Shown here one piece after another: positions 23,432 through 32,169 of a stretch of 32,169 nucleotides of DNA. The position numbers and the translations under genes are program-made. Origin of the DNA: Chloroflexota bacterium (GTDB lineage Bacteria > Chloroflexota > Anaerolineae > J036 > Brachytrichaceae); NCBI GenBank assembly GCA_030550095.1, contig JAUQQA010000029.1, forward strand, positions 1 through 32,169. Direction: 5' to 3'. The stretch's first letter is position 1. Each line of letters opens with the position of its first letter. The notes under the pieces were generated by a model. It was given only the letters and a program-made list of their open reading frames with translations, did not search any database and was not told where the DNA came from.

Positions 23432-24595
23432 TCACAGCGCGCGCGTGAGGATGGCGATGCGATCCGCTTGTGTGAGGGCGACGGGATTTGTGCGCATGCT
23501 GCTTGCGTGGGCTGCGCGCTCGGCGATCGCGGGGAAGTCGTCTGGGCGGATGCCGTAATGGCGCAGCGGTGGAATGTGCAATTCGTCCGCAAGGGCGTGG
23601 AGCCATGCAGCGCCGTCCTCGGGGGTGGCGTCTGCGCGCCCTGTGAGCATGCGGGCGACTTCGGCGAAGCGGGCAAGCGCGGGAGCGGTGGGTTCATGCG
23701 CGCGCAGCAAGCGCGCGTTTTCCTCGAACACGAACGGCAAGAGGCGCGCGCACACGGCGCCATGTGGCGCTGCGAACATGCCGCCGATCGGTGCGGCGAA
23801 GCCGTGCACGGCGCCAAGCCCTGCATTGGCGAGCGCCATGCCGCTGAACAAGCTTGCCAAGCTCATTGCGCTGCGCGCCTCGAGGTCGTCGGGGTGCGCA
23901 ACGACACGCGGCAACGCGCGCGCTGCGCGTGGGATCGCCTCGCGGCATAGCGCGTCTGTGAGCGGGTTTGCGCGTGTGGAGAGAAAGGCCTCGATGAGCT
24001 GCGTGAGCGCGTCCATGCCGCTCGCTGCGGTCGTCTCGGGCGGCAGCGAGACACACAATGCCGGGTCCACGATTGCAGCGCGTGGCAGCAGCCAAATGTG
24101 GCGCAGGCTCACCTTCACGCGGTGTTCTGGCGAGGTCAACACCGCGTTGCGCGTGGCTTCTGCGCCGCTGCCCGCGGTGGTCGGGATAGCAATGCACGGC
24201 AGCGGCGGATGTCGCAGCGGTTGCGCCTTGCCGATCACCTCAAGGTAGTCCAGCGGATCACCAGGGTTCGTGGCGAACGCAGCGATCGCTTTTGCAGCGT
24301 CTAGCGCTGCGCCACCCCCGAATCCAATCACCACGTCGCAGCGCGTCGCGCGAGCCTGCTCAGCGCCTTGTTGAGCTTCGGCGATGGTCGGCTCGCCAGC
24401 GACGCTGAAAAGATGCACCCGCACACCGCTTGTGCGCAGCGCGTCCAGCAGCGGCTGCGCGCGTGCTGGGTTCCGCCCAGTGACAACCAGCGCGGTGGTG
24501 CCCAGCTCAGTGACGAGCGGCGCAGCCTGCGCCAACATGTCAACACCGAAGAGGATTCGCCCGGCTGTTGCAAACTCAAAGCGGTGTGTGCTCAT
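23432..24595 (-). CDS. Iron-containing (type III) alcohol dehydrogenase family protein
   Basis: NAD(P)-dependent oxidoreductase of 387 residues, acting on an unidentified alcohol, aldehyde or related carbonyl compound. Seen: the nucleotide loop GFGGGAALDAAK (91-102), PTTAGSGAEAT (138-148), and the metal region GMDALTQLIEAF (193-204) with Asp195. AVHGFAAP has His264 and APHGA has His278. The second usual ligand, a His four residues after Asp195, is Gln199. This subtype with Gln occurs in the family, so activity is not excluded. The ATG overlaps the upstream membrane protein gene by 4 bp. It could also be annotated as a maleylacetate-reductase-like or lactaldehyde-reductase-like enzyme. Confidence 0.82.
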   Translation of the reverse strand: MSTHRFEFATAGRILFGVDMLAQAAPLVTELGTTALVVTGRNPARAQPLLDALRTSGVRVHLFSVAGEPTIAEAQQGAEQARATRCDVVIGFGGGAALDAAKAIAAFATNPGDPLDYLEVIGKAQPLRHPPLPCIAIPTTAGSGAEATRNAVLTSPEHRVKVSLRHIWLLPRAAIVDPALCVSLPPETTAASGMDALTQLIEAFLSTRANPLTDALCREAIPRAARALPRVVAHPDDLEARSAMSLASLFSGMALANAGLGAVHGFAAPIGGMFAAPHGAVCARLLPFVFEENARLLRAHEPTAPALARFAEVARMLTGRADATPEDGAAWLHALADELHIPPLRHYGIRPDDFPAIAERAAHASSMRTNPVALTQADRIAILTRAL

Positions 24596-25383
24596 GACGT
24601 GTACACCTCAAAGTTTGCGACGAACTGCAACACGTTGCCGAGCGCTAAGCGCACCTCATACACCCCAGGCGCAAATCCGCCTTCTGGTGACCAGGTGATG
24701 TGTCCGATCCCGATAGCTTCGCGCGGTAGCTGCACGGTGTCGAAGTACACGCTGCTGCCATCGCGGAACCAGGTGTGGCGCAGCAGGGCGTTGGGCGGCA
24801 CATTGCGATACTCGAAGACGACGTAGAGGGTCTGCGTGCCGCTGATGAAGCGCGTCGCCGAGTGAACCGGCATGCCGCGCTCGTCCAGCGCTTCGGCGAT
24901 GCCGATGAGCTGCAGGCGGCGCTCGTTGTTCAGCGTGGGTGTTGCGATCAACGGCGTCAGTTGCACGAGGGGCGTTGCCGTGGCAGGGAGAGGCGTTGGC
25001 GATGGCGAAGGGGTGGGTGTGGGCGTCGGCGTTTCGGTGGGCTGCGGAAGGGTTGGTGTTGGCGCGGGCGGAGCGGTGGGTATTGTGTGAGGCGCCTCTG
25101 CCACTGCGATCGGGGTGCTCGACGCCGCAGGCGCAGTGCCAAGTTGAGGCGAGGTGGGGCTACGAAGCACCTCGGCGACGATTAGAAACACGACACCGAG
25201 CACCAACGTTGCAAGCGCGCGCATCCCTTGGCGCCCTGCGTGGCGCCGGCTCGCGCGGCGTTGGCTGTAATAGGCAGCGCGCTTTCCACGCTCATGGGCA
25301 CGGATGGTGCTGATAAAGAAAAGCGCGCTGGCGACGAACATCAGCAGCGCAGCAACAACGAACACCTCGCGAGGCGCGCTCAC
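24592..25383 (-). CDS. Membrane-anchored protein with Pro/Thr-rich linker, unknown function
   Basis: I do not recognise the family. The 263-residue product has two hydrophobic segments (about 6-26 and 55-73) flanking a basic cytoplasmic loop (28-54, many Arg). A repetitive Pro/Thr/Ser linker (about 75-150) joins these to a folded C-terminal domain (about 152-263). That domain contains ISGTQTLYVVFEYRNVPPNA and RHTWFRDGSSVYF, suggesting an Ig-like extracellular beta-domain. The start is GTG with GGAG 5 nt before it. The stop overlaps the alcohol dehydrogenase ATG. Such linker-borne surface domains are common in Chloroflexota. Confidence 0.72.
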   Translation of the reverse strand: MSAPREVFVVAALLMFVASALFFISTIRAHERGKRAAYYSQRRASRRHAGRQGMRALATLVLGVVFLIVAEVLRSPTSPQLGTAPAASSTPIAVAEAPHTIPTAPPAPTPTLPQPTETPTPTPTPSPSPTPLPATATPLVQLTPLIATPTLNNERRLQLIGIAEALDERGMPVHSATRFISGTQTLYVVFEYRNVPPNALLRHTWFRDGSSVYFDTVQLPREAIGIGHITWSPEGGFAPGVYEVRLALGNVLQFVANFEVYTS

Positions 25384-25580
25384 AACGACTCCAAGTTTAA
25401 CAGAAGGCGTTGAAGCGCATTTAAACGAATTCCCTGCCTTTTCCCTCTGGCTTAAAACTTTGTGAACCTTCAGAAGGCAAGGGCCTCGCAGTTATACTGC
25501 TGTCAAATTCAGGTTTAGCCTCAGTTGATTCCAAAGGCTATCCCAAAACGCCCAACACACGAGAACAGGAGTGAACGACC
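25384..25580. promoter_or_regulatory. Divergent intergenic region with suf operon promoter and leader
   Basis: The longest non-coding stretch in the window (197 bp), AT-richer than its surroundings. On the plus strand TTCAGA (25469-25474), an 18-bp spacer and TATACT (25493-25498) form a promoter-like pair, 4 of 6 and 5 of 6 matches. The palindrome CCTTC-A-GAAGG (25467-25477) covers the -35. A wider imperfect inverted repeat pairs 25432-25440 with 25474-25483. In the leader, TAGCCT (25516-25521) and AGGCTA (25535-25540) can form a 6-bp stem. AGGAG (25567-25571) is the sufC ribosome site. Confidence 0.5.
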
Positions 25581-26390
25581 GTGAGCGCCTGGTTCGAGAT
25601 CCGCGATTTGCACGTCAAGGTCGCTGAAGGCGACCGCGAGATCATCAAGGGGCTGAACCTCACCATGAACGAGGGTGAGATTCACGCCATCATGGGGCCG
25701 AACGGCAGCGGCAAGAGCACGCTTGCCTACACCATCGCCGGCCATCCCGGCTACGAAGTGACGGAAGGCGACATCCTCTTCAAGGGGCAGAGCTTGCTGG
25801 AAATGGAGCCAGACGAGCGCAGCCGCTTTGGGGTGTTCCTTGCCTTCCAATACCCTGTGGCGATCTCAGGGGTGACTGTTGCGAACTTCTTGCGCACAGC
25901 GATCAACGCGCGCATCAAAGCCGAAGCTGCGGCGAAGAACGGCGGCGTTGTGCCGCATGATGTGAAGGGCATTCCCATCCCCGTCTTCACCAAGCAACTG
26001 CGCGAAGCATTGCAGCTGCTCAAGGTCGATCAAAGCTTCGCAGGTCGTTACCTCAACGACGGCTTCAGTGGCGGCGAAAAGAAGCGCGCGGAGATCTTGC
26101 AAATGGCGATGCTCAAGCCCGAGTTGGCGATCCTCGACGAGACCGACTCAGGGCTAGACATTGACGCGCTGCGCATCGTCAGCGAGGGCGTGAACACGCT
26201 GCACGACCAGAACCCCAAGATGGGCGTGCTGGTGATCACCCATTACCAGCGCCTGCTCAACTACATCAAGCCGCAATACGTGCATGTGATGATCGACGGG
26301 CGCATCGTCGAGAGCGGCGGCCCAGAGCTGGCGCTGCACCTCGAGGAGAAAGGCTATGACTGGCTGAAAGAGCCAGAGGCAACGCAATGA
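25581..26390 (+). CDS. sufC: Fe-S cluster assembly ATPase SufC
   Basis: ABC-type ATPase of the SUF scaffold complex; it binds SufB and SufD and drives the conformational change for iron-sulfur cluster assembly in the cytoplasm. The 269-residue chain has Walker [10 protein letters not shown] (39-47), Q-loop [11 protein letters not shown] (88-98), signature GFSGGEKKR (161-169) and Walker [14 protein letters not shown] (183-195), all typical of SufC. The start is GTG with AGGAG 9 nt before it, in keeping with the first residues [12 protein letters not shown]. It is first of the three-gene operon and 21 bp ahead of sufB. Confidence 0.96.
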   Translation: MSAWFEIRDLHVKVAEGDREIIKGLNLTMNEGEIHAIMGPNGSGKSTLAYTIAGHPGYEVTEGDILFKGQSLLEMEPDERSRFGVFLAFQYPVAISGVTVANFLRTAINARIKAEAAAKNGGVVPHDVKGIPIPVFTKQLREALQLLKVDQSFAGRYLNDGFSGGEKKRAEILQMAMLKPELAILDETDSGLDIDALRIVSEGVNTLHDQNPKMGVLVITHYQRLLNYIKPQYVHVMIDGRIVESGGPELALHLEEKGYDWLKEPEATQ

Positions 26391-26411
26391 TTTGGTCTGG
26401 AGGGTTTTGCA

Positions 26412-29042
26412 ATGGCAGAGGGAAAGTCTCAGGTCTCAGTGAATGAGGAGTATCTGGAGAAGTACGGCTTTGCCGAACCGGAGAACTACGTCTTCAAGAG
26501 CCGCAAAGGGCTTGACGAGCAAATCATCAAAGAGATCTCCTGGATGAAAGGCGAGCCGGAGTGGATGACCAAGTTTCGCTTGGCGGCGTTTGAGGTTTTC
26601 CGCAAGAAGCCGATGCCCAACTGGGGGGGCGAAGCGCTGAAGGAGATCAACTTCGACGACATTTACTACTACATCAAACCCACCGACCGCCAAGCAACAA
26701 GCTGGGATGAGCTGCCGCGCGAGATCAAGGAGACCTACGACCGCCTGGGCATCCCCGAGGCAGAGCAAAAGTATCTCGCCGGCGTCGGCGCGCAGTACGA
26801 GTCTGAGGTGGTGTATCACAACCTCGCCAAGGAGCTGGAGGCGAAAGGGGTGATCTTCCTCGACACTGACAGCGCGCTGAAGGAGTACCCTGAGCTGTTC
26901 CGTCAATACTTCGGCACCATTGTGCCTTACACCGACAACAAGTTTGCAGCGCTGAACAGCGCGGTATGGTCGGGTGGCTCGTTCATCTATGTCCCGCCGG
27001 GCGTGAAGGTGGAAATGCCGCTACAGGCGTACTTCCGCATCAACGCCAAGAACGTTGGGCAGTTTGAGCGCACGCTGATCATCGTGGACGAAGGCGCGCA
27101 GGTGCACTACGTCGAAGGTTGTACTGCGCCTGTTTACTCCAGCGACTCACTGCACAGCGCAGTGGTGGAGATCATCGTGAAGAAGGGCGCGCGCTGCCGC
27201 TACACCACCATTCAGAACTGGTCCACAAACGTGTACAACCTCGTCACCAAACGCGCAGCCGCCTACGAGGGCGCGACGATGGAGTGGGTGGACGGCAATT
27301 TAGGGTGCCTTGCCGAAGGTTCACTCGTGACCACGCCTGAAGGCGTGAAGCCTATCGAAGCGCTGGAAGTGGGGGAGCGAGTGCTTTCGTATGATGAGCG
27401 CACAGGGCAACTCTGCTTCCGCCGCGTGTTGGCGAAGCGCTTCTCGGGGTATCAGCGCGTGCACACGGTCTCGGTGGGTGAGCGCAAGCTGCGCGTGACG
27501 GCGAACCACCCGTTCTTCTCGTTCACCTACGACCCGAACGCGCCGAAGAAACGTGGTCGCTATCGCCTTGCCTACGTGCGCGCCGATCGGCTCACGCGCG
27601 CTATCGTCCCGCGCACTTCGATTGACTATGGGCGTCCGCATCCGCTTGTGCTGCCCGCAACAAGCACCACGTTCATCTCGCGCAACCAGTACGCGGAGGC
27701 GTTCTTGGCGCACCGCGAGCGTCCATCGCGGCTTGCTGGCGTCGTGAGCACCACAGACGCGTTGATGTGGCTGTTCGGCTACTGGGTGGGCGATGGCAAC
27801 ATCGAGGTCCAGGAAGCGCAAACCGAGGGTGTGATCCGCTGGGCAAAGGTTGGCTTCTCCACACCGGCAAACGACCGGGCGCGTGAGCGCTTGGTGCAAA
27901 TCATGGCCTCTGTGGTCGAGGCGGAGCCGACCGAACGTCGTGACGGTGCGCATCTCGCTTGGAACAGCGTAGAGCTGGCAGCGTTCTTCCGCTTGAACGG
28001 TTTCAGCGGCAACGCCATGACCAAGCGCGTTCCACAGTGGGTGTGGTCGCTCCCCGAGTCGCAACGCCTTGCTTTCATCGCTGGCTATCTGGACGCAGAT
28101 GGGCACGTGAGTGGTGGACGCTTCCACCTTAAGTCGGTCAACCGCGCTTTGCTTGAGGATGTTGCTTCGCTCCTGGTGACGCTCGGTATCACGCCACGGA
28201 TCCGCGCCGAGTTCGAGACGCCGCGCACGGTCACCATCGGTGATGTTCAATGCACCGCCCACGGTGCCTACCACCTCTCGTTTGCGATAGATGCGCGCTT
28301 CTTCGCGCACCTTAGCCCTGCGCTGCGCTCCAAAGCCGAGCGGCAGCTTCGCAGGATTGCTCAGCGCCGTCGCGTGGGTCGCTCCTCCATCGCGCTGAGC
28401 GAGGCGCTCGAGGTTGTGCGGGTGCAAGTGTCGCCGCTCTCGGAGGAGTTAGTGCCCACGTGGGACATCGAGGTGGAGGAGACGGGCAACTTCGTGTCGC
28501 AGGGGTTCATCGTGCACAACTCCAAGCTCACTATGAAGTATCCCGCCGTGTACCTCATGGAGCCGGGCGCACATGGCGAGATCCTCTCGATCGCCTTCGC
28601 GGGCAAGGGGCAACATCAAGACGCGGGCGGCAAGGTCGTGCATGCCGCGCCTAACACCACCAGCAAGATCATCAGCAAGTCCATCAGCAAAGATGGCGGG
28701 CGCACCAGCTACCGCGGCTTGCTCAAGGTGTATCGCGATGCGGAGAACAGCCGCAGCAACGTGGTCTGCGACGCGCTCTTGCTCGATGAACGCAGCCGCA
28801 GCGACACCTACCCCTACATCGAAGTGGACACCGACAAGGTGATCATCGGGCACGAGGCAAGCGTGAGCAAGATCGGCGAGGAGCAGCTCTTCTACGCCAT
28901 GAGCCGCGGCATCAGCGAGGAAGAGGCGAGCACCATGGTTGTCTCTGGCTTCATCGAGCCGCTGGTGAAGGAGTTGCCGATGGAGTACGCCATGGAGATG
29001 AACCGCCTGATCGCGTTGCAGATGGAGGGTACGGTTGGCTAG
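26412..29042 (+). CDS. sufB: SufB precursor interrupted by an intein
   Basis: SufB is the scaffold on which the iron-sulfur cluster is built together with SufC and SufD. The open frame codes for 876 residues, roughly 400 more than SufB needs. Residues 1-298 and 704-876 (471 in total) read as ordinary SufB: AVWSGGSFIYVPPGVKVEMP, VHYVEGCTAP, YTTIQNWSTNVYNLVTKR, then SKLTMKYPAVYLMEPG and RSDTYPYIEVDTDKV. Residues 299-703 are an intein (separate entry) that must be spliced out to give active protein. A strong GGAGGG site lies 7 nt before the ATG. SufD follows after 19 bp. There is no frameshift; the whole precursor is one continuous frame. Confidence 0.95.
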   Translation: MAEGKSQVSVNEEYLEKYGFAEPENYVFKSRKGLDEQIIKEISWMKGEPEWMTKFRLAAFEVFRKKPMPNWGGEALKEINFDDIYYYIKPTDRQATSWDELPREIKETYDRLGIPEAEQKYLAGVGAQYESEVVYHNLAKELEAKGVIFLDTDSALKEYPELFRQYFGTIVPYTDNKFAALNSAVWSGGSFIYVPPGVKVEMPLQAYFRINAKNVGQFERTLIIVDEGAQVHYVEGCTAPVYSSDSLHSAVVEIIVKKGARCRYTTIQNWSTNVYNLVTKRAAAYEGATMEWVDGNLGCLAEGSLVTTPEGVKPIEALEVGERVLSYDERTGQLCFRRVLAKRFSGYQRVHTVSVGERKLRVTANHPFFSFTYDPNAPKKRGRYRLAYVRADRLTRAIVPRTSIDYGRPHPLVLPATSTTFISRNQYAEAFLAHRERPSRLAGVVSTTDALMWLFGYWVGDGNIEVQEAQTEGVIRWAKVGFSTPANDRARERLVQIMASVVEAEPTERRDGAHLAWNSVELAAFFRLNGFSGNAMTKRVPQWVWSLPESQRLAFIAGYLDADGHVSGGRFHLKSVNRALLEDVASLLVTLGITPRIRAEFETPRTVTIGDVQCTAHGAYHLSFAIDARFFAHLSPALRSKAERQLRRIAQRRRVGRSSIALSEALEVVRVQVSPLSEELVPTWDIEVEETGNFVSQGFIVHNSKLTMKYPAVYLMEPGAHGEILSIAFAGKGQHQDAGGKVVHAAPNTTSKIISKSISKDGGRTSYRGLLKVYRDAENSRSNVVCDALLLDERSRSDTYPYIEVDTDKVIIGHEASVSKIGEEQLFYAMSRGISEEEASTMVVSGFIEPLVKELPMEYAMEMNRLIALQMEGTVG
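27306..28520 (+). mobile_element. SufB intein with LAGLIDADG homing endonuclease
   Basis: A 405-residue self-splicing protein element, residues 299-703 of the SufB precursor. Block A is CLAEGSLVTTPEGV, starting with the nucleophile Cys299. Block B is VTANHPFFSF with Thr363 and His366, the TxxH splicing motif. Endonuclease block C is LFGYWVGDG (454-462) and block E is AGYLDADGH (557-565): two LAGLIDADG motifs about 100 residues apart, both with acidic residues intact, so the nuclease may be active. Block F/G is TWDIEVEETGNF then GFIVHN, ending in His702-Asn703, with Ser704 as the +1 nucleophile. All class 1 splicing residues are present. Base composition resembles the host gene. Confidence 0.95.
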
Positions 29043-29061
29043 TCTCACAGGAGCAACTACC

Positions 29062-30351
29062 ATGTCGCTACTTGCCCCCCTGTTGAAACCTGCACCTGTG
29101 GTCAAGGCGGGCGAGCTAGGCCGTGAGCTTGTGCAAGCGTACAGCGCCGCACTCGGCGATCCCGAATGGCTCGCTGATCGGCGCATGGATGCTTTCCGCG
29201 TCTTCCGCGACACGCCTGCGCCCAACCGCCACGATGAGCTCTGGCGCCGCGTGGACCTGAGCTTGTTTAAGCTCGACCAGATTCTGGCTGCGGTGGACCC
29301 TGTGACCAATGGGCTATCCATTGAGCTGCACGCACCGATGAGCGCTGAGATGCTGCACGAGCAAGGCGTGATCTTCACCACCTTCGAGGACGCCGCGCGG
29401 CATCACGTTGACCTGATGCGGCGCTACTTCATGACCGAGTGCGTGAAGGTCACCGACGCCTACTTCGCTGCCCTACACGGTGTGTTTGTGCACGGCGGTG
29501 TGGTGCTCTACGTGCCAGCAGGCGTGAAGATTGAGACGCCGTTCCGCGTCTTCACGCGGATGCGTGCCGATCAGCGCACCGGCTTCGGTCACACCTTGGT
29601 CGTGCTTGAGGAAGGCGCACAAGCCACGCTGATCGAGGACTACGCCACTGAAGGCACGCCCGCGCCAGACGCGCCGCAAGCGATGTACGACGGCGCAGTG
29701 GAGATCATCCTGCACAAAGGTGCGCAGCTCGACTACGTGAGCATCCAGGACTGGGCGCGCAATGTGTACAACTTCACCACTGAGCGCGCGCGCGTGCACG
29801 AAGGCGCCACGTTGCATTGGGTGATCGGCGGGCTAGGCAGCAAGTTCACCAAGAGCCTGATTGAGGCTGACCTGATCGAGCCACACGGCACAGCGCTGCT
29901 CAGCGGCGTGTACTTCGCTGACTCGCGCCAGCAGTTGCACTACGACACGCAGCAAAACCACATCGCGCCAGCGTGCAAGAGCGACCTGCTCTACAAGGCA
30001 GCGCTGCGCGATGAGGCGCGCACGGTTTGGCGCGGCAACATCCGCGTCTTCCCTGGCGCGCAGAAGACGGATGCCTACCAAGCAAACCGCAACTTGCAGC
30101 TCTCCAAGCGCAGCCGCGCCGATTCGATCCCCGGCTTGGAGATCGAAGCCGATGACGTGCGCTGCACGCACGGCAGCACGGTGGGCACGCTCGAAGAAGA
30201 ACCGATCTTCTACCTTCGCTCGCGCGGCATTCCCTACAACGAAGCGCGCCGATTGGTGATCGAGGGCTTCTTCGCCCCTGTGATCGAGCGCATTCCGCTG
30301 CAGGAGACGCGCGAGCGCCTATTGGCGGAGATCGCTAAGAAGATCGGCTAA
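29062..30351 (+). CDS. sufD: Fe-S cluster assembly protein SufD
   Basis: Paralogue of SufB that completes the SufBC2D scaffold and aids iron entry. The 429-residue chain shows the SufB/SufD beta-helix region: GVFVHGGVVLYVPAGVKIETP, HTLVVLEEGAQATLIEDYA, DYVSIQDWARNVYNFTTERA and HWVIGGLGSKFTKSLIEADL, followed by SRADSIPGLEIEADDVRCTHG and the terminal EEEPIFYLRSRGI. I chose the ATG at 29062 for its AGGAG site; the TTG at 29035 overlaps sufB and lacks one. It ends 27 bp before a strong terminator, closing the sufCBD operon. sufS, sufU and sufT are not present. Confidence 0.93.
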   Translation: MSLLAPLLKPAPVVKAGELGRELVQAYSAALGDPEWLADRRMDAFRVFRDTPAPNRHDELWRRVDLSLFKLDQILAAVDPVTNGLSIELHAPMSAEMLHEQGVIFTTFEDAARHHVDLMRRYFMTECVKVTDAYFAALHGVFVHGGVVLYVPAGVKIETPFRVFTRMRADQRTGFGHTLVVLEEGAQATLIEDYATEGTPAPDAPQAMYDGAVEIILHKGAQLDYVSIQDWARNVYNFTTERARVHEGATLHWVIGGLGSKFTKSLIEADLIEPHGTALLSGVYFADSRQQLHYDTQQNHIAPACKSDLLYKAALRDEARTVWRGNIRVFPGAQKTDAYQANRNLQLSKRSRADSIPGLEIEADDVRCTHGSTVGTLEEEPIFYLRSRGIPYNEARRLVIEGFFAPVIERIPLQETRERLLAEIAKKIG

Positions 30352-30378
30352 CTTCGTCACAAGGCTGCACGAACGACG

Positions 30379-30413
30379 CACGGCTGACCAACATCTGGTC
30401 AGCCGTGTTTTTT
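30379..30413 (+). terminator. Rho-independent terminator of sufCBD
   Basis: A perfect 12-bp stem, CACGGCTGACCA (30379-30390) and TGGTCAGCCGTG (30396-30407), with loop ACATC is followed directly by six T residues (30408-30413). It lies 27 bp after the sufD stop. This is the only strong intrinsic terminator I found. Confidence 0.95.
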
Positions 30414-30514
30414 CGTTTGTCCTTGGCTTGTGCAACCTATGCAAGCGGCTAGGGCGAAAACTAGCCCTGTGGCGATCAGCAGGGGCAGATGGGTGAGTAC
30501 AACGTAAACCAGCC
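30414..30514 (+). promoter_or_regulatory. Upstream region of the pyruvate oxidoreductase gene
   Basis: This gap holds a 6-bp hairpin, GGCTAG (30447-30452) with CTAGCC (30461-30466), and a weak -10-like TACAAC (30498-30503) 11 nt before the ATG. No Shine-Dalgarno sequence is apparent. A start of transcription downstream of the terminator is expected. Confidence 0.3.

Positions 30515-32169
<1,655 letters not shown>

Noticed and set aside
25384-25580. Riboswitch or small RNA in the suf upstream region
   Set aside because: Apart from a 6-bp stem and the palindromes, no recognised aptamer core or terminator is visible. It is better explained as promoter plus leader.
27321-28427. Long open frame on the minus strand opposite the intein
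   Set aside because: It mirrors the codon bias of the intein frame and shows no domain, no SD and no sensible N-terminus. It is a shadow of the GC-rich sense frame.
26412-29042. Reading SufB as a frameshifted or fused gene
   Set aside because: The frame is continuous and the extra segment has precise intein borders and motifs; removing it restores a normal SufB.
30447-30466. Second terminator or attenuator before nifJ
   Set aside because: The 6-bp stem has no following T-run and is much weaker than the sufD terminator. It is left as an unexplained hairpin.

Overview
The window is a gene-dense stretch (about 60% GC by eye) of a bacterial chromosome. There are 26 protein-coding genes, very short gaps and many 4-bp ATGA/GTGA overlaps. 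No rRNA, tRNA, CRISPR array, insertion sequence or phage gene is visible. The gene set suggests Chloroflexota, probably an Anaerolineae-like, thermophilic or anaerobic lineage: lipoproteins and membrane proteins with long Pro/Thr/Ser 'PTPTP' linkers, a NurA nuclease, sufCBD, a class II HMG-CoA reductase, a NifJ-type pyruvate oxidoreductase, and no outer-membrane or LPS genes. That assignment is inference; no marker RNA is present.

Layout. (1) 1-959 (+): the nearly complete end of a type I mannose-6-phosphate isomerase. (2) 950-8092 (-): a co-directional run, read from right to left, of an LCP-family cell-envelope ligase, a thioredoxin-like lipoprotein, tsaE-tsaB-rimI (tRNA t6A synthesis and ribosomal protein acetylation), a membrane protein, an SH3-repeat lipoprotein and a GabT-type aminotransferase. 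(3) 8219-10911 (+): a YgeW/acetylornithine-type knotted carbamoyltransferase overlapping a GT39-like membrane glycosyltransferase. (4) 10908-14568 (-): a GT4 glycosyltransferase followed by a DUF2723 membrane protein. (5) 14599-19269 (+): a double-HTH regulator, a znuA-znuC-znuB metal importer with a palindrome at its promoter, and a NurA nuclease. (6) 19312-25383 (-): a linker-rich membrane protein overlapping an iron-type alcohol dehydrogenase, then ilvD, a ROK sugar kinase and HMG-CoA reductase. (7) 25581-30351 (+): sufC-sufB-sufD closed by a textbook terminator. (8) 30515-end (+): the first half of a pyruvate:ferredoxin oxidoreductase.

The most striking object is a 405-residue intein with LAGLIDADG homing-endonuclease motifs. 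It is inserted in-frame in SufB between the Gly and Ser of the conserved GNLG/SKLTMKYP segment. The paralogous site in SufD, two genes' worth of sequence downstream, is intact. Other points of interest are a carbamoyltransferase that combines YgeW-like and OTC-like motifs and carries a basic tail, a ROK kinase lacking the family's zinc cysteines, a candidate zinc-uptake operator, and several genes with a -10-like hexamer only 11-13 nt before an ATG that has no Shine-Dalgarno sequence, suggesting nearly leaderless mRNAs.

I did not find a clearly new multi-gene defence or mobile system. Apart from the intein, the region reads as housekeeping genome.
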